8,082 nucleotides of DNA from Actinomycetes bacterium. GTDB taxonomy: Bacteria; Actinomycetota; Thermoleophilia; Solirubrobacterales; Solirubrobacteraceae. Each line of letters starts with the position of its first letter. Position 1 is the stretch's first letter. Of this stretch, positions 1 to 6,846 are shown piece by piece. Below the pieces are notes generated by a model. The model did not search any database. It was given only the letters and a program-made list of their open reading frames with translations, and was not told the DNA's origin. Location of the stretch: positions 1-8,082 of the forward strand of contig JAEZDB010000431.1 of the NCBI GenBank assembly GCA_023429855.1, read 5' to 3'. The translations under genes were made by a program, and so were the position numbers.

Positions 1-652
1 GGACCGACGGCGGCAGGTCGCTGAGCGTGGTCTCGCCGGACTCGACGCTCGCGAGGAGCTCGGCAACACCGGGAGCCGCCGGGTCGACCGGAGCGCCGGC
101 GACGGCCGCGTCGGCAGCGGCCAGCACAGCGGTCGCCGTCTGGGCGACGGCTAGCGCCTCGGCTGAAGCCGGGCTCGGAGCTGATGGCGCCGAGGTTGGG
201 GCAGCGGTCTGCGGCGTGGCGCCGTCAAGGGCCGCCTGCGCAGCAGCGATCGCCGCCGCCAGCGTCGACGCGGCAGCGTCAGCCACCGGCGCGGTGGGCG
301 TGGCCACCGCAGTCTCCCCGGCTGCGAGATCGGCGTTCTCGGACTTGTCGGACTTCGCCGCCGTGTCGGCCTTTGCCGGCTTGTCGGCCTTCTCGGCCCT
401 CTCGGACTGGTCGGCCTTTGCGGTCTGGTCGGGCGTCGCGGCAGCCGTCGGATTCCCATCTTCGCGCTTGGCGGCTGGGCGGTCGTTGCCCTGTCGCTTG
501 ATGTTGTTCTGACCTTCCGCGAGTGCGGTCCAGGTCTTGGCGGCGCTGTCGAGTGCGGCGGAGAATCCCGGTGGTGCGCCGGCCTTGTTGGCCGATGCGC
601 TGCCCGGGCTCGCCACCGCTGGCGGACCAGCAGTAAGTGAGTCGATTGGCAT
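1..652 (-). CDS. fliK: Flagellar hook-length control protein FliK, N-terminal part (cut by window edge)
   Basis: An open frame starts at the ATG at 652-650 and stays open to the left edge (217 codons, no stop), so only the N-terminal part is present. It begins MPIDSLTAGPPAVASP and is dominated by Ala, Pro, Thr and Ser, as expected for the disordered N-terminal export/ruler region of FliK. A charged Lys/Asp/Glu segment lies at about residues 79-108, with Ala-rich stretches on both sides. FliK is exported by the flagellar type III apparatus and switches export specificity when the hook reaches its set length. Its conserved C-terminal domain, which contacts FlhB, would lie beyond the window. The call therefore rests on composition and on position directly after fliJ and the transglycosylase gene, not on a diagnostic domain. 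The start lies 5 nt past the upstream stop and has no good Shine-Dalgarno, so translation is probably coupled to the gene before it. Confidence 0.72.
   Translation of the reverse strand, partial: MPIDSLTAGPPAVASPGSASANKAGAPPGFSAALDSAAKTWTALAEGQNNIKRQGNDRPAAKREDGNPTAAATPDQTAKADQSERAEKADKPAKADTAAKSDKSENADLAAGETAVATPTAPVADAAASTLAAAIAAAQAALDGATPQTAAPTSAPSAPSPASAEALAVAQTATAVLAAADAAVAGAPVDPAAPGVAELLASVESGETTLSDLPPSV
365..418 (-). repeat. KAD-type charged repeat within fliK
   Basis: On the coding strand the triplet Lys-Ala-Asp recurs at FliK residues 79-81, 88-90 and 94-96, and related KSDK and AEK units continue to about residue 108. The underlying DNA repeats an AAGGCCGAC-like unit (codons 418-410, 391-383 and 373-365). 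The repeat forms a charged island in an otherwise Ala/Pro-rich, probably disordered segment. It is degenerate and may vary in length between strains. Confidence 0.5.
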
Positions 653-657
653 CTTGG

Positions 658-1356
658 TTATGTGGTCGGATAACCCAGCGGAGAACTGGACCCATACGTG
701 GGCGAAGTGGACGACGAGTCGATGGAGAGGTTGGACGAGGGAACCGGTGCTCCGCCGAGGGCACCCGCCGGTGAGCTCTGCGGCGTCGTCGACGTCAGCG
801 CCGAGGCCATGAAGCTGTCGCGGTTGGCCAGCACCTTCTCCACGTAGGCCTTCGTCTCGGCGTACGGCGGGATGCCGCCAAATCGCGTCACCGCGCCCGG
901 GCCGGCGTTGTAGGCGGCGAGCGCCAGCCGCTCGTCGCCGCCGAACTTGTCAAGCATTGCCTTCAGGTACTTCGCGCCGCCGTCCAGGGCCTGCACCGGG
1001 TCGGTCGCGTCGGTCACGCCGAGCGAGCGCGCCGTGGCCGGCATCAGCTGGGTGAGGCCGGTCGCACCCGCGCTGCTCTTCGCGCTCGGGTTGAAGCCCG
1101 ACTCCTGCTTGACCAGGCCGGCAAGCAACGCCGGGTCGATGCCGTGCTTGGCGGCCGCGGCGTTGATCTCGCTGGCGTACGGCACACCCGAGACGCTGCC
1201 GCCGGTGGCCTTGACGGCCTCCGTGCCGCCCGTCTCCTGGGCGGCAGTCAGTGCCTGGGCGAAGTCGCCGGTCGGCTGCGGGCCGGCGTTCAACCGGGCC
1301 GTCATCTGCTGGATCGCCGCGATGCGTGCGGCGACGTCGCCCGTCACGGTGTTCAT
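658..1356 (-). CDS. Flagellar-operon lytic transglycosylase (SLT domain, no signal peptide)
   Basis: This 232-residue protein has a C-proximal goose-lysozyme/Slt-like catalytic domain (family 1 lytic transglycosylase) at about residues 58-180. Recognisable motifs are KQESGFNP with the catalytic glutamate E85, GLTQLMP (100-106), AYNAGPGAV (148-156) and IPPYAETKAYVEKV (162-175). The enzyme cleaves peptidoglycan glycan strands. In a flagellar operon its likely job is to open the wall for the rod, as the muramidase domain of FlgJ does in proteobacteria. The first ~55 residues are polar and Ala/Gln/Thr-rich, without a hydrophobic Sec signal or lipobox, and the last ~45 form a Ser/Pro/Gly-rich tail. 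Lack of a Sec signal suggests export through the flagellar apparatus (inference). The ATG overlaps the fliJ stop as ATGA, implying translational coupling. The catalytic family is clear; no standard gene symbol applies with certainty. Confidence 0.93.
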   Translation of the reverse strand: MNTVTGDVAARIAAIQQMTARLNAGPQPTGDFAQALTAAQETGGTEAVKATGGSVSGVPYASEINAAAAKHGIDPALLAGLVKQESGFNPSAKSSAGATGLTQLMPATARSLGVTDATDPVQALDGGAKYLKAMLDKFGGDERLALAAYNAGPGAVTRFGGIPPYAETKAYVEKVLANRDSFMASALTSTTPQSSPAGALGGAPVPSSNLSIDSSSTSPTYGSSSPLGYPTT

Positions 1357-1817
1357 GGCGTAGTCCGGTGGCGCTTGCGGCCGTGGTGCTGGCGCAGCGC
1401 GATCTCGTCGGCTTCGGCGGCTGCGACGCGGTCGACCTCGACCCGGTGCTGCGCGGCCTTGGTGTCCTTGAGGCGATCGAGGGTCGCGCGGCGTTGGTGC
1501 GCCTCGACGAGCGCGTTGCGGCTCAGCGTCACCTCGCCTTCGGCCTCCTCAAGCTGCTGGCCGGCGGCCAGGCGGTGGCGCTCCAGGCGCTCACGCCAAC
1601 GCTGCTGGGCGGCGATGTGATCAATCGACATCGGCGACGCAGCGGCGTCACGCGCGGCGCGGTCAGCCTCGGCGACGAGCTGCTCGGCAGCCCGCAGCTG
1701 CTCGCGGCCCTGGGTGCGCAGCGCCATCGTCTCGGCGAGCTGCTCTTTGGCTTTCTGCTCTTCGCCTTCGCGAATGTCGAGCACAGGCTGGAGCCGGAAC
1801 TTGAAGTGCTTGGCCAT
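1353..1817 (-). CDS. fliJ: Flagellar export chaperone/ATPase stalk protein FliJ
   Basis: This 154-residue, strongly charged protein begins MAKHFKFRLQPVLDIRE, matching the typical FliJ opening (F-x-FRLQ-x-VLD-x-RE-x-x-E). The rest is rich in Glu, Gln, Arg, Ala and Leu with no Gly/Pro breaks over long stretches, consistent with the two-helix antiparallel coiled coil of FliJ. The C terminus is basic and His/Arg-rich. FliJ sits in the centre of the FliI hexamer much as the gamma subunit sits in F1-ATPase, and links the ATPase to the FlhA export gate. The position right after fliI is diagnostic. Its ATG lies 2 nt beyond the fliI stop and is preceded by the best Shine-Dalgarno in the operon. The length is normal for the family. 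Confidence 0.92.
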   Translation of the reverse strand: MAKHFKFRLQPVLDIREGEEQKAKEQLAETMALRTQGREQLRAAEQLVAEADRAARDAAASPMSIDHIAAQQRWRERLERHRLAAGQQLEEAEGEVTLSRNALVEAHQRRATLDRLKDTKAAQHRVEVDRVAAAEADEIALRQHHGRKRHRTTP

Positions 1818-1819
1818 GG

Positions 1820-3340
1820 TTAAAAGTCACCTCCAAGGTCGAACGAAGGAATGGCGGACTCGCCAGCGGTGCCGGGTTCGGCCGGCGGCCACGTCTCGCC
1901 CGGCAGGTTCACGTCGTCCATCGCGGGCGCCGCTGGCGGCGTGTAGGGCTGGAAGCCGGCGTCGCCATCGACGAGCGAGAGCAGGTGGGCGTCGGCGTCG
2001 GCAAGTCCGCTGGGCTCGGTGGCGCGCTGCTTGAGGAAGCCGTCGATGTCGGCCTTCAGCGCGATGGCGCGGTCGACGACCGGGTTCGAGCCGTGCTCGT
2101 AGGCGCCGATCGCGATGAGGTCCTTCTGGTCGCGGTAGGCGGCCATCAGCTCGCGCACGCGCATGCCTGCTTCCTGCACCTCGGGCGGAGCGATCTCGCT
2201 GACGAGTCGGCTCACCGACTGAAGCACGTCGATCGCGGGGTAGTGCCCTTGGTGGGCGAGCTCGCGGGTGAGAACGATGTGGCCGTCGAGGATCGAGCGG
2301 ACGGCATCGGCGATCGGCTCGTTCATGTCGTCGCCGTCGACGAGCACGGTGTAGAGGCCCGTGATCGAGCCGACGTCGCTCGTGCCCGAGCGCTCCAGCA
2401 GCTTGGGGAGCATCGCGAAGACCGACGGCGTGTAGCCGCGGGTGGCGGGCGGCTCGCCGATCGCGAGGCCGACCTCGCGCTGGGCCATGGCAAAGCGCGT
2501 GACCGAGTCCATCATGAGCACGACGTTCTTGCCCTGGTCGCGGAAGTGCTCGGCGATCGCAGTCGCCGTGAGCGCGGCCTTGATGCGCACGAGGGCCGGC
2601 TGGTCGCCGGTTGCGACGACCACGACGGAGCGCTCGATCGCGTCGCCGAGGTCGCGTTCGATGAACTCGCGCACCTCCCGGCCACGCTCGCCGACGAGGC
2701 AGAGCACGTTCACGTCGGCGGTAGTCGAGCGGGCGATCATGCCCATCAGCGACGACTTGCCGACGCCGGAACCGGCGAAGATGCCCAGGCGCTGGCCTTC
2801 GCCGCACGGCACGAGCGTGTCGAGCGCGCGGACGCCGAGGGTGATGCGGTCGTGGATCCGCTTCCGCGTCATCGCGTTCGGCGGCGACGCCTCGATCGGG
2901 CGGCGCTTGGCGGCGGGCGGCGCCATCCCGTCGAGCGGTTTGCCGAGCCCGTCGACGACGGTGCCGAGCAGCTCGTCGGAGCAGGCGACATCGAGGTGGT
3001 GGCCGAGCGGCGTGACGACGTGCCCGGGGGCGATGCCGCGCAGGTCGGCCAGCGGCATGAGCAGCGTGCGGCCGGAGCGGAAGCCCACGACCTCGGCCGG
3101 GACGGGTGCCGCGTGGCGGCCGGTCTCCAGCTCGCACAGCTCGCCGATCTCAGCCTCGAGGCCGGTGGCTTCGACGATCAGGCCGATCACGTCGACGACC
3201 TTGCCGCGCGGGCGGTGCAGATCGGCGCGGGCGACGCGCTGGGTCGCGAGCGCGAGGCGGTCTGTGACCTCCTGCGCGCGCTCGGCGATCTCCTCGACGA
3301 GGGCTTCAGCGGGCAAGGCACTCCCGGACGACGTCGCCAA
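1820..3340 (-). CDS. fliI: Flagellum-specific type III export ATPase FliI
   Basis: This protein of about 506 residues is a clear F1-beta-like P-loop ATPase that energises export of rod, hook and filament subunits at the cytoplasmic base of the flagellum. Visible motifs are Walker A AGSGVGKS (189-196, K195), the GERGREVREF motif (217-226) with probable catalytic glutamate E218, Walker B VVLMMDS (273-279, D278), and the family segment MAQREVGLAIGEPPATRGY (285-303). The N-terminal beta-barrel domain spans about 45-115. After about residue 445 there is a ~60-residue Ala/Pro/Asp-rich tail beyond the usual end, closing with FDLGGDF. The longest frame starts at a TTG (3340) that overlaps fliH by 35 nt and has no SD. 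A second TTG at 3316 is preceded by GGGAG and would overlap fliH by 11 nt. The first residues are therefore uncertain; the function is not. Confidence 0.96.
   Translation of the reverse strand: MATSSGSALPAEALVEEIAERAQEVTDRLALATQRVARADLHRPRGKVVDVIGLIVEATGLEAEIGELCELETGRHAAPVPAEVVGFRSGRTLLMPLADLRGIAPGHVVTPLGHHLDVACSDELLGTVVDGLGKPLDGMAPPAAKRRPIEASPPNAMTRKRIHDRITLGVRALDTLVPCGEGQRLGIFAGSGVGKSSLMGMIARSTTADVNVLCLVGERGREVREFIERDLGDAIERSVVVVATGDQPALVRIKAALTATAIAEHFRDQGKNVVLMMDSVTRFAMAQREVGLAIGEPPATRGYTPSVFAMLPKLLERSGTSDVGSITGLYTVLVDGDDMNEPIADAVRSILDGHIVLTRELAHQGHYPAIDVLQSVSRLVSEIAPPEVQEAGMRVRELMAAYRDQKDLIAIGAYEHGSNPVVDRAIALKADIDGFLKQRATEPSGLADADAHLLSLVDGDAGFQPYTPPAAPAMDDVNLPGETWPPAEPGTAGESAIPSFDLGGDF
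1827..1834 (-). promoter_or_regulatory. Strong Shine-Dalgarno for fliJ inside the 3' end of fliI
   Basis: The coding strand reads GGAGGTGA, a full match to the 16S anti-Shine-Dalgarno core, 9 nt before the fliJ ATG. It lies within the last codons of fliI (Gly-Gly-Asp-Phe-stop). It supports the ATG at 1817 as the fliJ start and suggests fresh ribosome loading there rather than coupling alone. Confidence 0.85.
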
Positions 3341-3896
3341 GCTGCGCCAGGCGGGTGTCGAGGCGCGCGTCGACGTCGCCGGTCGGCGTCTGCACGATCA
3401 CGCTGCCCGGCGAGACACGGCGCTCGGACTGCACGTCGAGCGACTCGATGCCGCCGAGCTCCTCGACGAGCTCCGGCACGATGCTGCGCATGTGATCCAG
3501 GTCGTCGGGGTTCACGAGCATGATCACGTGGTCGCGCTCGATCAGCCGACGCAGCGCTCCGCGGGCGGTGTTTGCGATCAGCTCGGGGTTGACGTCGAGC
3601 GCTGCCGCGACGACTTGCTCGGCGCCGGCCAGCGCGAGCGAGATCGCTGCGGGTTCCACGGCGTCGCAGAGCGCGTCGCGCTTGGCGACCATCTCAGCTG
3701 CAGCCGACTGAAGGGCCGCAAGCGCGGCGCCGAACTGAGCCTTAGCCTCAAGTTGACCCTGAGCTATGCCCGCGGCGTAGCCCTCCTGCACCGCCGCGGC
3801 GCGCGCGGCGGCGAGGTCGGCCTCCACGTCGGCGGGCGAGAGCGGCTGCACGGGCCGCAGGGGCTCAAGCGCGGGAAGTTGGAACGCCTGACTCAT
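3306..3896 (-). CDS. fliH: Flagellar export ATPase regulator FliH
   Basis: This 196-residue protein is the peripheral-stalk-like partner that holds FliI at the export gate and modulates its ATPase activity. A proline-rich N terminus (1-22) is followed by an Ala/Glu-rich helix containing two consecutive GxxxG steps (G39, G43, G47), the hallmark FliH helix-packing repeat. The C-terminal domain carries the conserved run from ALRRLIERDHVIMLVNP (114-130) through SERRVSPGSVIVQTPTGDVD (157-176) to the terminal LDTRLAQL helix, as in FliH and V/F-ATPase E/b-type stalk subunits. The ATG overlaps the fliG stop as ATGA and has a good SD 5 nt upstream. The 3' end overlaps the start of fliI. The length is within the normal FliH range. 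Confidence 0.93.
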   Translation of the reverse strand: MSQAFQLPALEPLRPVQPLSPADVEADLAAARAAAVQEGYAAGIAQGQLEAKAQFGAALAALQSAAAEMVAKRDALCDAVEPAAISLALAGAEQVVAAALDVNPELIANTARGALRRLIERDHVIMLVNPDDLDHMRSIVPELVEELGGIESLDVQSERRVSPGSVIVQTPTGDVDARLDTRLAQLGDVVRECLAR

Positions 3897-4990
3897 AGGA
3901 GCACCTCGGGTTCTTCGCCCGGGCCGGCCTCGTCGCCGCCGGGCAGCTCGATCGAACCGGCCTCTTCGAGCGCGCGGATCGCGGCCACGACCGTGGTCTG
4001 CGCCTCTTCGACGACGGCCCGCTTGACCGGTGCCTGCATCTCCATCTCCTCGCGGAGCGTCTCGCCGGCACGCTGCGACATGTTCGAGATGACGCGCTCC
4101 ATGAGCTCCTCGGTCACGCCGCGCAGCGCCATGGTGAGGTCCTTGGCGTCGATGTCGCGCAGGACGAGCTGGAGGTCCTTGTCGGACAGCTTCGGCAGGT
4201 CCTCGAAGGTGAACATCTTCGCGCGCACGGCCTCGGCCAGCTCGGGGTCGACCGTCTCCAGCCCACCAAGGACCTGGCGCTCGGTTGCGCGGCCGGCACC
4301 CTGCAGGATCTGCGCGAGGATGTCGACGCCCGACGGCGGCGCCTCGCCCTTCTCGCCAGCCGTGGCGGTGGCGGCCTTCTCGCGCAGGCCGGTGTCGATG
4401 TCGATCAGCACCCGCGGCTCGACGGGGGTGAGCGTTGCCAGACGGTGGGCGACATCGGCCTGCAGCCGTGCCTCGAGGCCGTCGAGCACGCCGCCGGCGA
4501 GCGCCGAACGCAGGTTGACGACGACCAGCGCGATGGTCTGCGGCGCCTCGCCCTCGAGCAGCGAGATGATCTCCTCGGCGGCCATCGACCGCATGAAGTC
4601 GAACGGCTTGCGCTCACCGCCCATGAACTGGGCGATCAGCTCGTCGGCGCGCTCGGCGCCGACGACGCGCTCGAGCACGTCGCGGGTGTAGCCGATACCG
4701 CCCTGCGGCGCGTCGGCCGGGCCGGTCTCGGCGATCAGGTCGTCGCAGACGGAGTCCAGCAGCGACTGGTCGATCACGCCGAGCTGCGCGATCTCCGCCG
4801 AGAGCGCCTCAGCCTGGGCCTCAGGCAGGTGCCGCAGCACCTCAGCCGCGTGCTCGGCGCCGAGCGCCACCAGGGCGACAGCGGCCTTGCTCGGGCCGGT
4901 CGGGGCGGCGGGCAGGAGGTCGGAGGCCAGGACCGCGTCGGTCCCGGGCACCTGGCCGGTGGTGGCGACGACGCTCAGCGGCTGCGTCAC
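3893..4990 (-). CDS. fliG: Flagellar motor switch/rotor protein FliG
   Basis: This 365-residue protein has the three-domain FliG layout. The N-terminal FliF-binding domain (about 33-125) begins SKAAVALVALG, after an extra ~30-residue Ala/Pro-rich leader. The middle FliM-binding domain contains EAPQTIALVV (148-157), where most FliGs have EHPQ. The C-terminal torque domain has MFTFEDLPKL (259-268), the charged helix LVLRDIDAKDLTMAL (275-289) and SNMSQRAGETLREEME (302-317). The charged ridge is thought to contact the stator. The protein ends in a short acidic Gly/Glu/Pro tail. It starts at GTG (4990), overlapping the fliF stop as GTGA, with GAGGGTGAG just upstream. Next to fliF it would form the C-ring foundation on the MS-ring. 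The His-to-Ala change in the EHPQ motif is its only oddity. Confidence 0.95.
   Translation of the reverse strand: MTQPLSVVATTGQVPGTDAVLASDLLPAAPTGPSKAAVALVALGAEHAAEVLRHLPEAQAEALSAEIAQLGVIDQSLLDSVCDDLIAETGPADAPQGGIGYTRDVLERVVGAERADELIAQFMGGERKPFDFMRSMAAEEIISLLEGEAPQTIALVVVNLRSALAGGVLDGLEARLQADVAHRLATLTPVEPRVLIDIDTGLREKAATATAGEKGEAPPSGVDILAQILQGAGRATERQVLGGLETVDPELAEAVRAKMFTFEDLPKLSDKDLQLVLRDIDAKDLTMALRGVTEELMERVISNMSQRAGETLREEMEMQAPVKRAVVEEAQTTVVAAIRALEEAGSIELPGGDEAGPGEEPEVLL
3902..3907 (-). promoter_or_regulatory. Shine-Dalgarno for fliH
   Basis: The coding strand reads GAGGTG, 5 nt before the fliH ATG at 3896, within the last codons of fliG. It supports this start together with the ATGA stop/start overlap. 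Confidence 0.75.
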
Positions 4991-6510
4991 GACTGCTCAC
5001 CCTCGGTCATCCACTGGCGGAGCTGACGCGCGAGGCGCTCAGGATCCTGAGCGGCGACCGCGGCGAGCTGCTCGCGCGACGAACCGGCTGCGGCGAGCGC
5101 CGGCTGCTCACCGGTGTTCTGCTCACCCGACTCGAGCGCTGCGACCAGCTCAGAGAGCGGGCGCGGCTGCTCGATCTCGCTGAGCCAGCGCGGCTCGGCG
5201 AGGTCGGCGTTCTCGCGGCGGCGCAGTGCGCGCGAGGCGAGGAAGAGGAAGACGAGTGCCGCCAGGCCGGCGAGGACGTACTTGAGGACGTCGAGCACAC
5301 CGGTCGGGGTGATCGGCAGCGGCGACTTGGCCGCCGGGGTGTTGGCGAACTTGAAGCGCGTCGTGCTGATCGTGTCGCCGCGCTGCGGATCGAGGCCGGC
5401 AGCGGCGCTGACCATCGACTCGACGTCCGGGTTGAGCGGAGCGCCTTCCTTGTCGTTGACCATGAGCGCGATCTGCATCTTGTTGACGGCGCCCGGGGCG
5501 ACCTTCGTCTTCGTGACGGTCTTGCCGACGCCGTACGTGGTCTTCGTGACCGAGTGGTCGTAGTTGGAGCCTGCGCCGCCGCCCGCGGCCTGCGAGCCGT
5601 CGATGTTGGCGGCGGTGCCCGCCGTGCCCGCGTTTGCCGCTTCGCCTTCGAGCTTCTCGACGTCCTTGTTCTCCTCGAGCGGCGTGCCCTTGGCGTCGTA
5701 CTTGAGCTGCTCGCGGCTTGTCTGGTCCATGTTGAGGTCGGCGGCGACTTCGACGCGCGCCGCGTCCGGGCCGAGCGTGCGAGCGAGCATGTTGTTGACG
5801 TCGTTCTCGACCTGCGCGGCGTACTTGGCCTGCGCGGCGGTCTTGGCGGAGGAGCCGCCGGCGGACTCGCCGTTGGGCCACAGCATCTGGCCGTTGCCGT
5901 CGGTGATCGTCACGTTGTCGGCCTTGAGGCCGCTCACGCTGGAGGAGACGAGGCTTGCGATGCCGCGGACGGCGCCGGCGTCGAGCGCGTTGCCGCCGCT
6001 CAGGAGAACGGCGGCGGTCGCCGGCGTCGCCTCGCTGGAGAAGAGCTTGTCTTCGGGCAGGGTCAGCTGGACCTCGGCGCCGCCGACGCCGTCGATCGCG
6101 CCGACGGTCTTCGCGATCTCGCCCTCGAGGGCACGCTGGTAGGTCACGCGCTGCTGGAAGTCGGAGGCGCCGAGCTTCTGCTCGTCGAGGAGCTCGAAGC
6201 CGGGCTGCTCGCCGCCGCCGCCGGAGACGCCCGCATTGGCGAGTGCCACACGCGCCTCAGCCATCTGGGCCTTTTCAACGGCCAGCGACGTGCCGGCGTC
6301 GCGCAGCTCGTAGGTCACGCCGCGCTCGGCGAGCGCGGTCGTGATCTCGTCGGACTTGCCGGGCTCGATGCCCGACATGACCGTCACGTAGCTCGGCGCC
6401 GTCGCGAGGCGCAGGAGGAAGAAGAGGACGAGCACGACGCCGAGGGCAGCGGCACCGAGGCCGATACGCGCGCGGGGCGTGAGCTCTTTGAAGATCGCCT
6501 GGAGGTTCAT
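4987..6510 (-). CDS. fliF: Flagellar MS-ring protein FliF
   Basis: This 507-residue inner-membrane protein forms the MS-ring, the first assembled part of the basal body. It has an N-terminal transmembrane helix (about 17-37, LGAAALGVVLVLFFLL). The periplasm-side YscJ/FliF ring domain follows, with APSYVTVMSGIEPG (38-51) and FQQRVTYQRALEGEIAKT (118-135) leading into AEVQLTLPE (145-153). A second ring domain spans about 225-355, interrupted by a Gly/Ala-rich loop (290-314). A second transmembrane helix lies at about 408-427, followed by a basic stop-transfer run. The cytoplasmic tail ends with DPERLARQLRQWM (489-501), the FliG-binding helix. The length is close to usual for high-GC Gram-positives. 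Its start, MNLQAIFKELTP, lies 15 nt after fliE, the largest gap in the operon, with only a weak AGGA upstream. Its stop overlaps the fliG start. Confidence 0.96.
   Translation of the reverse strand: MNLQAIFKELTPRARIGLGAAALGVVLVLFFLLRLATAPSYVTVMSGIEPGKSDEITTALAERGVTYELRDAGTSLAVEKAQMAEARVALANAGVSGGGGEQPGFELLDEQKLGASDFQQRVTYQRALEGEIAKTVGAIDGVGGAEVQLTLPEDKLFSSEATPATAAVLLSGGNALDAGAVRGIASLVSSSVSGLKADNVTITDGNGQMLWPNGESAGGSSAKTAAQAKYAAQVENDVNNMLARTLGPDAARVEVAADLNMDQTSREQLKYDAKGTPLEENKDVEKLEGEAANAGTAGTAANIDGSQAAGGGAGSNYDHSVTKTTYGVGKTVTKTKVAPGAVNKMQIALMVNDKEGAPLNPDVESMVSAAAGLDPQRGDTISTTRFKFANTPAAKSPLPITPTGVLDVLKYVLAGLAALVFLFLASRALRRRENADLAEPRWLSEIEQPRPLSELVAALESGEQNTGEQPALAAAGSSREQLAAVAAQDPERLARQLRQWMTEGEQS
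4996..5004 (-). promoter_or_regulatory. Shine-Dalgarno for fliG (supports GTG start)
   Basis: The coding strand reads GAGGGTGAG, ending 5 nt before the GTG at 4990 and lying in the last codons of fliF. No nearby ATG fits as well, so this site supports the GTG start. Confidence 0.65.
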
Positions 6511-6525
6511 CTGGCGTAAGCGGTC

Positions 6526-6846
6526 CTAGACCTGCGTCCTCATGAGTTCTTGGATGACTTCGACGCCCTTGTTGCGCATCGTGGTCGCCATCTGCATGGC
6601 GAGCTGGGCCTTTTCGACGGCCATGACGACCTCGGCCGGGTCCTGCGCCTGGCCGGTGGCCAGGGCCTGCGACTGCGTGGTGGCCTCGGCCTGGGTCGTC
6701 GCGAGGCTCTGGATGCTGTTGCCGAGCATGCCGGCGAACCCGCCGCCGCCCTGAACGCCCTCGGTGGGGGCGACCGAGCCGATGGAGCCGACGCCCCACT
6801 CGGGGCCGGTCGTGGAGAAGCCGGAGCTGACCGGGATCGGGCTCAT
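6526..6846 (-). CDS. fliE: Flagellar hook-basal body protein FliE
   Basis: This 106-residue protein has a Gly/Ser-rich N-terminal half and a conserved helical C-terminal half: DPAEVVMAVEKAQLAMQMA (69-87), then MRNKGVEVIQELMRTQV (90-106). That ending is the FliE signature (RNK-x-V-x-A-x-QE-x-MR-x-QV in most homologues). FliE is exported early and joins the MS-ring to the proximal rod. The ATG overlaps the flgC stop as ATGA and lacks a clear SD, so translation is probably coupled. The order flgB-flgC-fliE is the standard proximal-rod block. The length is typical. Confidence 0.95.
   Translation of the reverse strand: MSPIPVSSGFSTTGPEWGVGSIGSVAPTEGVQGGGGFAGMLGNSIQSLATTQAEATTQSQALATGQAQDPAEVVMAVEKAQLAMQMATTMRNKGVEVIQELMRTQV

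Noticed and set aside
27..764. Several frames in both directions over the fliK region (27-512 plus, 279-764 minus and others)
   Set aside because: The minus-strand frame starting at 652 gives a FliK-like sequence in operon order. The others are Arg- or Ala-rich shadows of it.
1985..4691. Very long plus-strand open frames (512 and 749 codons) opposite fliI, fliH and fliG
   Set aside because: They are antisense shadows of strongly conserved genes in GC-rich DNA. Their translations are Arg/Ser/Ala- or Asp/Val/Gly-rich low-complexity products with no recognisable domains.
5554..6519. 321-codon plus-strand frame opposite fliF
   Set aside because: It mirrors fliF codons; the product is Ala/Gly/Val/Arg-rich with no motif, and fliF is unmistakable.
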